From: Luteitalea sp.
Lineage (GTDB): Bacteria > Acidobacteriota > Vicinamibacteria > Vicinamibacterales > Vicinamibacteraceae
Reading direction: 5' to 3'
Length of the DNA stretch: 64,000 nucleotides
Assembly (NCBI GenBank): GCA_009377495.1
Contig: WHTZ01000014.1
Location: 45,172 to 109,171, forward strand
Part shown: piece by piece, positions 33,971 to 41,573 of the stretch
Position numbering within the stretch: position 1 is the stretch's first letter
Layout of the letters: every line of letters begins with the position of its first letter
Notes under the pieces: generated by a model
Told to the model about the DNA's origin: nothing
Database searches by the model: none
Seen by the model: only the letters and a program-made list of their open reading frames with translations
Program-made: the position numbers and the translations under genes

Positions 33971-35374
33971 ATGCCTCTCGTGCGTAAGAAAATCGTGAAG
34001 GCTGGCGCGCTGGCCATCATCGCCCTCGTCATCATCGGCGCCGCGCTCTACGCGTTTGGCCTGCGGATCGCGCTCCACGGGAGCGGGAGGCCATATCTGA
34101 CCTTCGTGCCGTCCGAAGGCGCGCAGGCCGCGCGGATCGCGCGGCATCGCGAGAGCCAGCGGGCGGAGCACGACGCTGGGGTGGTGCCGGCGCCAGCGGC
34201 AACCGAGGTGGCGTACTGGACCGATTTTCGGGGCCCGAATCGCGATGGTCACTACCGCGAACGCCCGATCCTGACGAGCTGGCCAGACCGTGGCCTGCAA
34301 CCCGTGTGGAAGCAGCCGGTCGGCGGTGGCTACGCCTCATTCGCCATCGCAGGTGGCCGCGCGTTCACCATCGAACAACGTGGGGCTGAAGAGGTCGTCG
34401 CGGCCTACGACGTCACGACGGGTCGCGAGCTCTGGACGAACAGCTGGACGGCGGCGTTCCGCGAGCGCATGGGCGGTGATGGTCCGCGCGCAACGCCAAC
34501 GTGGGCCGAGGGTCACGTCTATGCACTCGGCGCAACCGGTGAGCTACGGTGCCTCGACGAGGCGGACGGTCGCGTCGTGTGGCGGACCAACATCCTCCGA
34601 GACGCCGGCGCGGACAACCTGCCATGGGGCATGGCGGCGTCGCCGCTCGTCGTCGACGGCACCGTCATCGTGCTGCCGGGCGGCACCCGCGGTCAGTCCG
34701 TCGTCGCCTATGATCGCCGCACGGGTAGACGTCGGTGGTCTGCACTCGACGATCAGCAGGCCTACTCGTCGCCAATGCTGGTCACGCTAGCCGGTGTCCG
34801 GCAGATGTTGGTCTTCAGCGCTTCGCGGCTGATGGGGCTCTCGCCGGACAATGGTGACATGCTCTGGGAGTATCCCTGGAAAACGCAGTTCGACGTCAAC
34901 GCGTCGCAGCCGATCGTCATTGGAGGAAACCGCGTCTTCGTATCGACAGGGTACGGCACCGGCGCGGCGGTCATCGAGATCGGCGGCGAGGAGGCGGGCT
35001 TCGCGATCCGGGAGGTCTGGCGCAACATCCGCATGAAGAACCAGTTCACCAGCTCGGTCCTGCACGACGGCTTCATCTATGGGCTCGACGAAGCCATTCT
35101 CGCGTGCGTGGACGCGGAGACTGGCGAGCTGATGTGGAAGGGGGGCCGCTACGGCTACGGCCAGGTGTTGCTGGCAGACGGACACGTGATCGTCCTCACC
35201 GAGGACGGAGACCTTGCGCTCGTGCGCGCGACGCCCGCACGCCACGAGGAGATCGTGCGGTTCCCCGTGCTGGACGGGAAGACCTGGAACCATCCCGCCA
35301 TGGCGGACGGCTATCTCTTGGTACGGAACCTTGCCGAGATGGCGGCGTTCGACCTACGGCCGCCGAGGGGGTAA
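33971..35374 (+). CDS. PQQ-like beta-propeller repeat protein (BamB-like), membrane-anchored
   Basis: A 467-residue protein with an N-terminal membrane segment (GALAIIALVIIGAALYAFGL) and a propeller built of blades ending in the typical G..LW pattern: TDFRGPNRDGHYRE, YDVTTGRELWTNSW, LDEADGRVVWRTN, YDRRTGRRRWSALD, DAETGELMWKGGRYGYGQ. Such proteins follow the BamB/PQQ fold but usually do not bind PQQ. The family is common in Acidobacteriota and Planctomycetota with no firm function. Divergent from the PQQ dehydrogenase-like gene across 142 bp. Confidence 0.88.
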   Translation: MPLVRKKIVKAGALAIIALVIIGAALYAFGLRIALHGSGRPYLTFVPSEGAQAARIARHRESQRAEHDAGVVPAPAATEVAYWTDFRGPNRDGHYRERPILTSWPDRGLQPVWKQPVGGGYASFAIAGGRAFTIEQRGAEEVVAAYDVTTGRELWTNSWTAAFRERMGGDGPRATPTWAEGHVYALGATGELRCLDEADGRVVWRTNILRDAGADNLPWGMAASPLVVDGTVIVLPGGTRGQSVVAYDRRTGRRRWSALDDQQAYSSPMLVTLAGVRQMLVFSASRLMGLSPDNGDMLWEYPWKTQFDVNASQPIVIGGNRVFVSTGYGTGAAVIEIGGEEAGFAIREVWRNIRMKNQFTSSVLHDGFIYGLDEAILACVDAETGELMWKGGRYGYGQVLLADGHVIVLTEDGDLALVRATPARHEEIVRFPVLDGKTWNHPAMADGYLLVRNLAEMAAFDLRPPRG

Positions 35375-35396
35375 GACGCTCACTCGCGGTCCCGGC

Positions 35397-36371
35397 TCAC
35401 ACGCGGACACTCCGCGGACGAGGAGCATTGGCGCAATAGAGTGGCGGTCGGCCGTCGAGCACGGCGGCGACGTCACGGCACACCGCCGCCACGACGCGGG
35501 TCTGCGCGTCGGCGGTGAGCCCGCCGATGTGCGGTGTGAGGATGACGTTCTCCATCTCGTTCAGCGGCGATAGTGCGGCCGGCTCGACTGCCCGGACGTC
35601 CAATCCAGCGCCGCCGAGCCGTCGGCTCTGCAACGCCTGAATCAACGCGGCCTCGTCCACGACGTCCCCGCGCCCGAGATTCAGGAACAGCGCCGTCGGC
35701 TTCATCATGCGGAATCGATCCGCGTTGAACAAGTTGTCGGTCGCAGGCGTGCTCGGGAGATGACAACTCACCGCATCGGCACGCGCGAGGAGCTCGTCGA
35801 GGCCCACCAGTGCCGCACCGCTCTCCGTCACGGTCACCGCGTCGGGGCTGATGAAGGGATCGTACGCCAGCACGCGCATCCCGAAGGCCCTGGCCCGCAT
35901 GCCCAAGAGAAAGCCGACCCGGCCGAACCCGATCACACCCAGCGTCTTCCGGTGGAGCTCGACGCCGATAAAAGCTTCACGCGACCATCTGCCCGCGCGA
36001 GTGTCACAGTCGGCACTCACCAGGCGTCGCGCCAACGCCAACAGCATCGCCATCGCCAACTCCGCGACGGAGAGCGCGTTCTGATCTGGGGCGTAACACA
36101 CAGCAATGCCCGCCTTGCTCGCCGCGGCGACATCGACGTTGTCCAGCCCTGCTCCGGCACGTCCGATAACCTCCAGGCGGTCGGCGGCACCGATTAGTTC
36201 TTCCGTCACCCGCGTCTGGTTGCGCACGATCAGGGCCCGGCTGCCGGTAAGGCGGCCCGCGAGCATTGCCCGGTCGCGCCAGAGCTCCGGCTCCACGGAA
36301 ACGGTGTAGCGTTCACGCAGCGCTTCCAGATCTGGGCCGAGGATCGACTCACTCACGAGAATGTCGGGCAT
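35397..36371 (-). CDS. D-2-hydroxyacid dehydrogenase (candidate SlcC-type sulfolactate dehydrogenase)
   Basis: A 324-residue NAD-dependent dehydrogenase. The cofactor motif GVIGFGRVG lies at residues 145-153 and the catalytic residues are Arg234 (NLGRGDVVDE), Glu263 (VRAVEP) and His281 (ILTPHIGG). It is the last gene of a run on the same strand: SAF-domain subunit, UxaA/SuyB-like lyase, methyltransferase-like gene, Ldh2-type dehydrogenase, this gene (16 bp gap). A pair of dehydrogenases from these two families next to SuyAB is the arrangement known for sulfolactate inversion in Chromohalobacter (SlcC and ComC). By sequence alone other 2-hydroxyacids such as phosphoglycerate-like or sugar-derived acids remain possible. 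Confidence 0.85.
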   Translation of the reverse strand: MPDILVSESILGPDLEALRERYTVSVEPELWRDRAMLAGRLTGSRALIVRNQTRVTEELIGAADRLEVIGRAGAGLDNVDVAAASKAGIAVCYAPDQNALSVAELAMAMLLALARRLVSADCDTRAGRWSREAFIGVELHRKTLGVIGFGRVGFLLGMRARAFGMRVLAYDPFISPDAVTVTESGAALVGLDELLARADAVSCHLPSTPATDNLFNADRFRMMKPTALFLNLGRGDVVDEAALIQALQSRRLGGAGLDVRAVEPAALSPLNEMENVILTPHIGGLTADAQTRVVAAVCRDVAAVLDGRPPLYCANAPRPRSVRV

Positions 36372-36387
36372 GGCCGAGGCTCACTGC

Positions 36388-37470
36388 TCACGGGCTCAGG
36401 GCACCGGTTGGAGCGACTTCAGCCTCGCGCAGCCGGAGGGTGAGCCCAAATCGCTCGCTCAGATCATCGAGCTCGCGTGCCGTGGCGGGACTGAGTGGCA
36501 CACCGCGGCGGCGGTTGGCCTCGGCGTTGCGCGCCGAGCGCTCGCCGGGCACGAGAATCTCTTCGACGCCCGGCCGCGGCCGGCAGGCTTTGATCCGATC
36601 GATCGTCTGGTCGATGCGCTGCCTGAACACGGTCGTGTCCATGAAGGCGGCAATCTCGAGCAAGCAAAAGAAGTGTCCGACGTTCTGTGGGCGATCCAGG
36701 TCTTTGTACATCGAGCCGATATCCGGGCCGATCGCGGAGCCGCTCAGAACGCTGGACAGGAGCTCGACCATCAGCGCCAGCGCATAGCCCTTGTGCCCAG
36801 CCATGGCCAGCACCGTTCCCGCGAGGGCGGCCTCGGCATCGGTGGTGGCGTTACCCTCCCGATCCAGCGCCCAGCCGGTCGGAAGCGCCTGCCCCTCGCG
36901 ACTCGCCGCGATGATGTTGCCCCGGGCCACGAGCGATGTCGCCAGGTCGATCTTGACCGGCCAGCCCTTCCCCGTGGGAAAGCTCGCGGCGATGGGATTG
37001 GTTCCGAAGAAGGCTTCGCAGCCGCCTTCGGGGCTCATCGCCGGCTCGCAACTCGTTGTCGCGAGCAGGATCATGTCCTGGTCAGCCGCCCAATTGCAGT
37101 AGTAGCTCAGGGCGCCGTAGTGCTGCGAGCGGCGGATGGTGGCTGCCGCCAGGCCATACTCGCGCGCTCGGCGTGCCAAGTGCTCGAGTGTGCGCATCGC
37201 CTGAACCTGCCCCAAGCCATTTCCGGCATCAACGGCCAGCACGCCCGGGCGGTGGTGCTCGATATGTAACGCAGCATGCGGATCGATCTGCCCCAGCTCG
37301 ATCCGTCGGAGATAGATCGCCAGCCGCGAGACACCATGTGTCGAGCGGCCGTGCAAATCCGCGTCCACCAGGGCATCCGCAAGAATCGCCGCATCGCTCT
37401 GCGGCACGCCCCCTGCCCGGGTGATCTCCGCGACCAGCGTCCGAAGCGCGTCAGGATTGTAGCGTCTCAT
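36388..37470 (-). CDS. Ldh2/ComC-family malate/L-lactate-type dehydrogenase
   Basis: A 360-residue NAD(P)-dependent dehydrogenase of the Ldh2 family, which has its own fold distinct from classical lactate dehydrogenases. Visible: DLHGRSTHGVSRL with the conserved His45, VDAGNGLGQVQAM, SQHYGALSYYCNWAA, FFGTNPIAASFPTG, DLATSLVARGNI and AMAGHKGYALALMVELL. The family includes malate, ureidoglycolate and (R)-sulfolactate (ComC) dehydrogenases. Its neighbours, a D-2-hydroxyacid dehydrogenase downstream and a split lyase upstream, suggest that it oxidises or reduces one enantiomer of the lyase substrate. An inverted-repeat element lies in the 68 bp before it. Confidence 0.85.
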   Translation of the reverse strand: MRRYNPDALRTLVAEITRAGGVPQSDAAILADALVDADLHGRSTHGVSRLAIYLRRIELGQIDPHAALHIEHHRPGVLAVDAGNGLGQVQAMRTLEHLARRAREYGLAAATIRRSQHYGALSYYCNWAADQDMILLATTSCEPAMSPEGGCEAFFGTNPIAASFPTGKGWPVKIDLATSLVARGNIIAASREGQALPTGWALDREGNATTDAEAALAGTVLAMAGHKGYALALMVELLSSVLSGSAIGPDIGSMYKDLDRPQNVGHFFCLLEIAAFMDTTVFRQRIDQTIDRIKACRPRPGVEEILVPGERSARNAEANRRRGVPLSPATARELDDLSERFGLTLRLREAEVAPTGALSP

Positions 37471-37506
37471 CGTCCAAGAGTTTCGTACGTACTATGGACC
37501 AGCGGC

Positions 37507-37571
37507 GGAAAAGGGGACAGGCCCCTTTTTCGTCGGCGTCAGTTCCGAAAAAGGGGCCTGTCCCCTTTTCC
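37507..37571. repeat. Inverted repeat with 26-bp arms, second copy
   Basis: Arms 37507-37532 and 37546-37571 are identical to those at 17940-18004; the loop differs in sequence and the outer flanks extend the pairing with one mismatch. The right arm encodes the last ten residues (GKGDRPLFRN) and the stop of the methyltransferase-like gene. Confidence 0.85.
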
Positions 37572-38171
37572 GCGGCTGAGCAGCCACGCTTCGCCGTGGG
37601 TCAACGGCGGCGTATCGGCACCAAGCCACACGTCGTGTCGACAGATCATCCAGCGCGTCACGTCTGCCAGGGGCGTCCGCGTCCAGCCAGGGTGCGTCCA
37701 GAGACAGGCCGCACCGTACTCGCCACCCAGCCGAGTGTTCAGCACCACGTAGTGCCGCACCTCGGGGCTGTCGAGCACTTGGCGATCCACACGGCCATCC
37801 ACCGGCACGAAGCTGCCGAGGACGACTCGCGGCCGGTCACGTCGTATGGCCTCGTCCGCCGTGAGCGGCTCGACCGGTATCTCGGTCCGAAAGGGTGGCT
37901 GGGCGTCGGTCGCGGTTACCGCGATACCACGGCGTCGCAGCGCCGCGGTCAGTGATCCGTCGCCTGCACAGATCTCGAGCACCGGTGATGCATCCAGCCG
38001 CCGCAGGGTATCGGCCAGGGCGTCGACAAACGGGACGTTCAACGCGAGATAGCGCCCCGCCTCCACCGACCGCGCCAGCCAGCCTTCGGCCTGCTCGGCC
38101 GCCGCCAGTCGGGCGAGCACCTCCGCGTACGAGGGCAGTGCCGCCGCTTGGCCGGAAGTGGGCCGTGTCAT
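37539..38171 (-). CDS. SAM-dependent methyltransferase-like protein with repeat-derived tail
   Basis: A 210-residue protein with a class I methyltransferase-like motif I (SPVLEICAGDGSLTAALRRRGIAVTATD) and the pattern RPRVVLGSFVPVD. The later motifs are weak, so activity is uncertain. Start 38171 (MTRPTSG) overlaps the stop of the UxaA/SuyB-like gene by 4 bp, implying co-translation. The C-terminal GKGDRPLFRN is encoded by the right arm of the 26-bp inverted repeat, so the native end was probably cut. Its link with the surrounding 2-hydroxyacid pathway is unclear. Confidence 0.7.
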   Translation of the reverse strand: MTRPTSGQAAALPSYAEVLARLAAAEQAEGWLARSVEAGRYLALNVPFVDALADTLRRLDASPVLEICAGDGSLTAALRRRGIAVTATDAQPPFRTEIPVEPLTADEAIRRDRPRVVLGSFVPVDGRVDRQVLDSPEVRHYVVLNTRLGGEYGAACLWTHPGWTRTPLADVTRWMICRHDVWLGADTPPLTHGEAWLLSRGKGDRPLFRN

Positions 38172-39337
38172 ACGCTTGGGCCGCAACGTGTGATCGCAAA
38201 CGCATTCCATTCCCGCAACGCCTCGCCTTTGGTCATCTTGCCATCGCAGATGTCCAGCACTTCGTTGAACAGCCGCTCACCCGCCTGATCCAACGGGGTA
38301 CCGTCGAAGATGTCGCTCACGTTCACCTCCATTGTCTCCCCCATCCGGCTCCACGACTCGGAGTTGCCCGTCAGCCGCATGGTGATCATCAGCGGGTGGT
38401 TGATGGTGTGCCCGCCACCGGTGGCGAAGCTCATGATCTGAGCCCCACCGGCCGCGATGCCGGTGATCGACTCGCCTCCGTGGCCGGGCGTGTCCATCAG
38501 CCACAGGCCGCCCTCGCCGCCGATGCGCTCGGCGTAATCGACGGCCCCGACGATCGGTTTGGTGCCCCACTTCATCATGGCGCCGAGTGACTTCTCCTCG
38601 ATGGTGGAGAGGCCGCCGGCAATGTTGTCACCCGTAGGCTGGCTGCCGCGGAGGTCCACGCCGCAAGCCAGAATCTCGTGCTCCATTTTCTCGATGTAAC
38701 CCAAGAGCTTTTCGGCGACAGCCGGCGTCTTGGCCTTTTGTCGGATCAGGGCTTCGCCACCCATCATCTCGGTGACCTCGGCGCCGAGGACGCGGCCGCC
38801 AGCCTCGATGATGCGGTCGGCTGTCCAGCCCACGCAGCGGTTGTGCGAGAGGCCGCTGGTCACGTCGCTCGTCCCACAGTTGATACCGTACACCAGCCTC
38901 TCCAACCCGACTCGCTCGCGTCGCTGTCCGGTGACTTTGCGATTCAGCTCGACCGCGAGATTGGTCGCCTGGGCCGTGGCCTGCACGGCGCCACCGGCGT
39001 TGCGAATGTTCACCACCTCGACGGGTTTGCCAGTCTTGGCGACCTCGTGGGCGATGGCGTCAGCCTCGCAGCCGGCTTCTTTGAAGTGGTCTATCACGAT
39101 CACGGCCGCCGCGTTGGGATTCATCCCGTGCCCAACGAGGGTACGAAACGTCTGGGCCAGGTCTGGCGCAATCTGGCACCGGCCGAGTGGGTGCACGATC
39201 GGAATCGTGTTCTGGACCGTGTGCGCCACGCGCTCACACGTGGGGTTGGCGTAGAGCGTGCCGCTGAGCAGGAGCACGTAATTGCGGATGCCAACCTGGC
39301 CGTCGTCGCGTACATAGCCGTAGAAGCTGTCTCGCAT
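38168..39337 (-). CDS. UxaA/SuyB-family lyase, large subunit
   Basis: A 389-residue protein equal to the C-terminal part of altronate dehydratase UxaA, or to the large subunit SuyB of sulfolactate sulfo-lyase. Motifs: FYGYVRDDGQVGIRNYVLLL, IVHPLGRCQIAPDLAQTFRTL, NPNAAAVIVI, INCGTSDVTSGLS, SQPTGDNIAGGLSTIEEKSLG and GLWLMDTPGHGGES. UxaA of E. coli is one chain of about 495 residues; here the SAF part is a separate gene 7 bp upstream, as in SuyA/SuyB. The SQPT-x-x-NIAGGL segment is also seen in SuyB as I recall it. Reaction is either dehydration of a sugar acid or release of sulfite from sulfolactate; context favours the second. Confidence 0.82.
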   Translation of the reverse strand: MRDSFYGYVRDDGQVGIRNYVLLLSGTLYANPTCERVAHTVQNTIPIVHPLGRCQIAPDLAQTFRTLVGHGMNPNAAAVIVIDHFKEAGCEADAIAHEVAKTGKPVEVVNIRNAGGAVQATAQATNLAVELNRKVTGQRRERVGLERLVYGINCGTSDVTSGLSHNRCVGWTADRIIEAGGRVLGAEVTEMMGGEALIRQKAKTPAVAEKLLGYIEKMEHEILACGVDLRGSQPTGDNIAGGLSTIEEKSLGAMMKWGTKPIVGAVDYAERIGGEGGLWLMDTPGHGGESITGIAAGGAQIMSFATGGGHTINHPLMITMRLTGNSESWSRMGETMEVNVSDIFDGTPLDQAGERLFNEVLDICDGKMTKGEALREWNAFAITRCGPSV

Positions 39338-39344
39338 CGTCGTC

Positions 39345-39674
39345 TTACTCCCTGTTCAGGTCGCCCCGCCCGCGACCCGATTCGATGTTGTGGATGTGCA
39401 CGTGTTGACCGCGCCCGATGGCCTGGCTCGCCTTGCCGATCGTCAGGCCGTACTTGATGATCGGCTCACCCGCCTGGATGTCGCGCCGCGCCAGCTTGTG
39501 GTTGGAGGGGAGGTCGTCAACGAGCTCGATCGTTTCGATTCCATCCTGCCCCTCGACGACGCAGCTGACTTGATGGCCTTGCTTTCCTGGGCCGATCAGG
39601 TTGGCGACGTTGTCGTCTGGGTGAACAATCAATGCCCGCATCATGGCTTGCGGATCGGCTTCTACGTGTGTCAT
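39345..39674 (-). CDS. SAF-domain small subunit (UxaA N-terminal / SuyA-like)
   Basis: A 109-residue SAF-domain protein: ALIVHPDDNVANLI, DDLPSNHKLARRDIQAGEPIIKYGLTIGKASQAIGRGQHVHIHNIES. The HKLA and GEPIIKYGxxIG patterns are those of the N-terminal domain of altronate dehydratase and of SuyA. It is the first gene of the run and is divergent from the GntR regulator; the GntR operator candidate at 39807-39817 lies in the shared gap. Together with the large subunit it should make the active lyase. Confidence 0.85.
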   Translation of the reverse strand: MTHVEADPQAMMRALIVHPDDNVANLIGPGKQGHQVSCVVEGQDGIETIELVDDLPSNHKLARRDIQAGEPIIKYGLTIGKASQAIGRGQHVHIHNIESGRGRGDLNRE

Positions 39675-39806
39675 GCCTGGATCTCCCTGTACGTAGCGCG
39701 TGGCCTTTCCGCGAGACGCGGGCCGCTAGCCAGCACTGGTTTTGTCGGGTCCCGACGGGACCCGACCGGGGCGAAGGCGGGCAGGCCGCGCGCTGTGCAC
39801 ATGGTA

Positions 39807-39817
39807 GTATGTGATAT
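39807..39817. promoter_or_regulatory. Candidate operator of the first GntR regulator
   Basis: GTATGTGATAT directly abuts the gntR ATG at 39818. It matches the palindrome GTATCTGATAC at 41395-41405 at 9 of 11 positions, and GTATCTAATCT at 51873-51883 is similar. A bound regulator would block translation start and the promoter of its own gene. Confidence 0.45.
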
Positions 39818-40501
39818 ATGAGGCGCTTACGGATCCCCCAAAATCTGACCTCTTTGGCACATCGCCACATCCGAAACTACATTCTCGAAGGGCATCTGGA
39901 CGCGGGCGGCCGCCTCACAGAAGAGTACTTGTCGCAGCAACTGGGGATCAGCAAGTCTCCTATCCGTGAAGCGCTGAATCGTCTGGAAGCCGAGGGCCTC
40001 ATCCGGATCGAGCCGCGCCGCGGCGCCCACCTGCGCCTCTATTCCGAGTCGGAGATCTCGGACCTGTACGACTTCCGCGAAGCACTCGAAGCCCATGCCG
40101 TTCTCGTCGCAAGGCTGACCCCGGAGCTCCTGCAGAGCCTCCGGCACAGTGTGGAAGTCCACAAACAGCATCACCGTGCCGAAGAAAAAGAGCGTTACAT
40201 CGAGGAAGACACCCGATTCCATTCGATGCTTGCTCAGGCGACCGGCAATCAGCATCTTGTGCGGGCCCTGGCAAACCTCCAGGATCAATTGAGCATTCTG
40301 CGACGCAAAACCTACGACCTGTCGAGCAGCCGGGCTGTGCCGATGCACGCCCGGATCGTTGACTGCCTCGCCAAAGAGGATCGACAGGCGGCCGCCGAGG
40401 CCATGCGGGAACATATTCGCTCCACTCGGGACAAGCTGATCGAGCATGTGACTCAGGCATCTCCCGGTTCTGCCAGCCGATACGGCAGGATGAAGGCGTA
40501 G
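39818..40501 (+). CDS. GntR/FadR-family (FCD) transcriptional regulator 1
   Basis: A 227-residue regulator. The winged helix is NLTSLAHRHIRNYILEGHLDAGGRLTEEYLSQQLGISKSPIREALNRLEAEGLI and the C-terminal FCD domain has the metal-site pattern YDFREALEAHAVL, DTRFHSMLAQATGN, HARIVDCL and MREHIRSTRDK. FCD regulators usually respond to carboxylic or sugar acids. It is divergent from the SAF/UxaA operon and likely controls it, the amidohydrolase/isomerase pair at 41.4 kb and the TonB receptor at 52 kb, if the shared palindrome is its operator. Confidence 0.92.
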   Translation: MRRLRIPQNLTSLAHRHIRNYILEGHLDAGGRLTEEYLSQQLGISKSPIREALNRLEAEGLIRIEPRRGAHLRLYSESEISDLYDFREALEAHAVLVARLTPELLQSLRHSVEVHKQHHRAEEKERYIEEDTRFHSMLAQATGNQHLVRALANLQDQLSILRRKTYDLSSSRAVPMHARIVDCLAKEDRQAAAEAMREHIRSTRDKLIEHVTQASPGSASRYGRMKA

Positions 40502-40539
40502 TGGCTCTTGTGATTCTGCCGCCTCGCCCATGATATGTA

Positions 40540-40550
40540 ATACCTAATAT
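40540..40550. promoter_or_regulatory. Weak copy of the GntR-1 motif
   Basis: ATACCTAATAT followed by CTTGAC resembles the block at 41395-41411 (GTATCTGATAC-TTGACA), but it lies between the ends of two convergent genes where no promoter is expected. The two blocks flank the amidohydrolase gene as direct repeats. Confidence 0.3.
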
Positions 40551-40565
40551 CTTGACGACGGCATT

Positions 40566-41384
40566 CTACTCTATCCGGCATGGCTGTCGCGCGAGCAATC
40601 GGGCGGCGGTGTTCCCGTAGATATTCCTCACAGCTTGATCGGGCAGGCCCAACTGCTCGATTAGCTCGTCGTGCAACCTTTTCGCGGGGAGCAGCTCTTC
40701 CAGCCGCAGGATGTCGGTTCCGAACAACACCTTGTCCCACGCGCCCTCCCAGAAGAAGTGGTAGCGGTAGAAGTCGGCGCTTTTGTTCGCGCGCCAGCCG
40801 CCCCACCAGGCGCCGGTCAGGTCGACATAGTAGTTGGGGTGCATGCGCGCCATCATCGACGCCTCTTCGTGCCAGGGCACGCCGAGGTGTGCGCCCACGA
40901 CATTCAAACCGGGGAAGCTTCGTACGACCGCGTCGAGGCACACTGGCCTCATCCAGCGCGAGTTGACGCGCCGGCCGGGCGCCATGCGCGTTCGCATGAG
41001 GATGCCCGTGTGCGCGAGCAGCGGCAGGGCCGTGCGCTCCATCCGCTCGTAGATGGGGAAGTACGCCTCCTGATCGTAAGGACCGCGCGGATCGGTGATC
41101 TTGAAGCCGCGATACCCTTGCGCGGCATACTCGTCGACCAGCGCTGGTGGATCTTTCCCCAGCTCGATGAGCGCGAGCGCCACGATCCGGCCTGGATGCC
41201 TTTGCGCCGCCCTCAAGATGGCGTCGTTCGGCGCATGGCCGAACGCTGCGCCTGCCGAGCAGAGACACATGGTGTCAATCCCGGCCTGCGGCAACAGGTC
41301 GACGAGCCGATCCGCGAAGTCCGGCTCGTTCGGATGATGAGCGTGAAAATCAATGACCGGTCCAAGCTTGACGTCCATAGGCAT
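40566..41384 (-). CDS. Amidohydrolase-family (amidohydrolase 2) TIM-barrel protein
   Basis: A 272-residue metal-dependent hydrolase or decarboxylase-like protein: VIDFHAHHPNEPDFA (metal-binding His-x-His), YRGFKITDPRGPYDQE, LLAHTG (His), VVGAHLG (His) and FGTDILRLEELL (Asp). Members hydrolyse lactones or decarboxylate aromatic or sugar-derived acids. Start at 41384 or the ATG at 41378. The operator-like palindrome 41395-41405 lies directly upstream and is shared with the divergent Tat genes. A sugar-lactonase role would fit the carbohydrate context but is inference. Confidence 0.85.
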   Translation of the reverse strand: MPMDVKLGPVIDFHAHHPNEPDFADRLVDLLPQAGIDTMCLCSAGAAFGHAPNDAILRAAQRHPGRIVALALIELGKDPPALVDEYAAQGYRGFKITDPRGPYDQEAYFPIYERMERTALPLLAHTGILMRTRMAPGRRVNSRWMRPVCLDAVVRSFPGLNVVGAHLGVPWHEEASMMARMHPNYYVDLTGAWWGGWRANKSADFYRYHFFWEGAWDKVLFGTDILRLEELLPAKRLHDELIEQLGLPDQAVRNIYGNTAARLLARQPCRIE

Positions 41385-41394
41385 TTAGTATGTA

Positions 41395-41411
41395 GTATCT
41401 GATACTTGACA
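41395..41411. promoter_or_regulatory. GntR-1 operator candidate adjoining a -35 box
   Basis: GTATCTGATAC (41395-41405) is a perfect palindrome about a central T and is followed without gap by TTGACA (41406-41411), a perfect -35 on the plus strand. It lies between the divergent amidohydrolase gene and the Tat-signal genes. The -10 is not convincing. Confidence 0.5.
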
Positions 41412-41463
41412 AGCTCATGCGCGGCCCTGTCGGAATCCGGGCCATCGAGAAGGAGATCCAACC

Positions 41464-41550
41464 GTGCCCTCTCACTGCACGCGCCGTTCGTTCATCGAGA
41501 AGGTCGTCATCGGTGCCGCCGGTGTGGCGGCCGTCGAGCACGCCACGTGA
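41464..41550 (+). CDS. Orphan 28-residue Tat signal-like peptide
   Basis: A GTG at 41464 preceded by AAGGAG at good spacing opens a 28-codon frame, MPSHCTRRSFIEKVVIGAAG and eight more residues, ending in TGA at 41548-41550. RRSFIEK followed by a hydrophobic stretch is a twin-arginine signal. No mature protein follows: the next gene starts 23 bp later with its own Tat signal. It is either the remnant of a gene that lost its body, or a leader-like peptide coupled to the downstream gene. Confidence 0.45.
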   Translation: MPSHCTRRSFIEKVVIGAAGVAAVEHAT

Positions 41551-41573
41551 AAGGGTCGGAGGTGCCGTAGACC

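Noticed and set aside
38168..39674. Frameshifted single-chain altronate dehydratase
   Set aside because: The two parts have their own starts and a 7-bp gap, and split SAF/large-subunit pairs are a known natural form.
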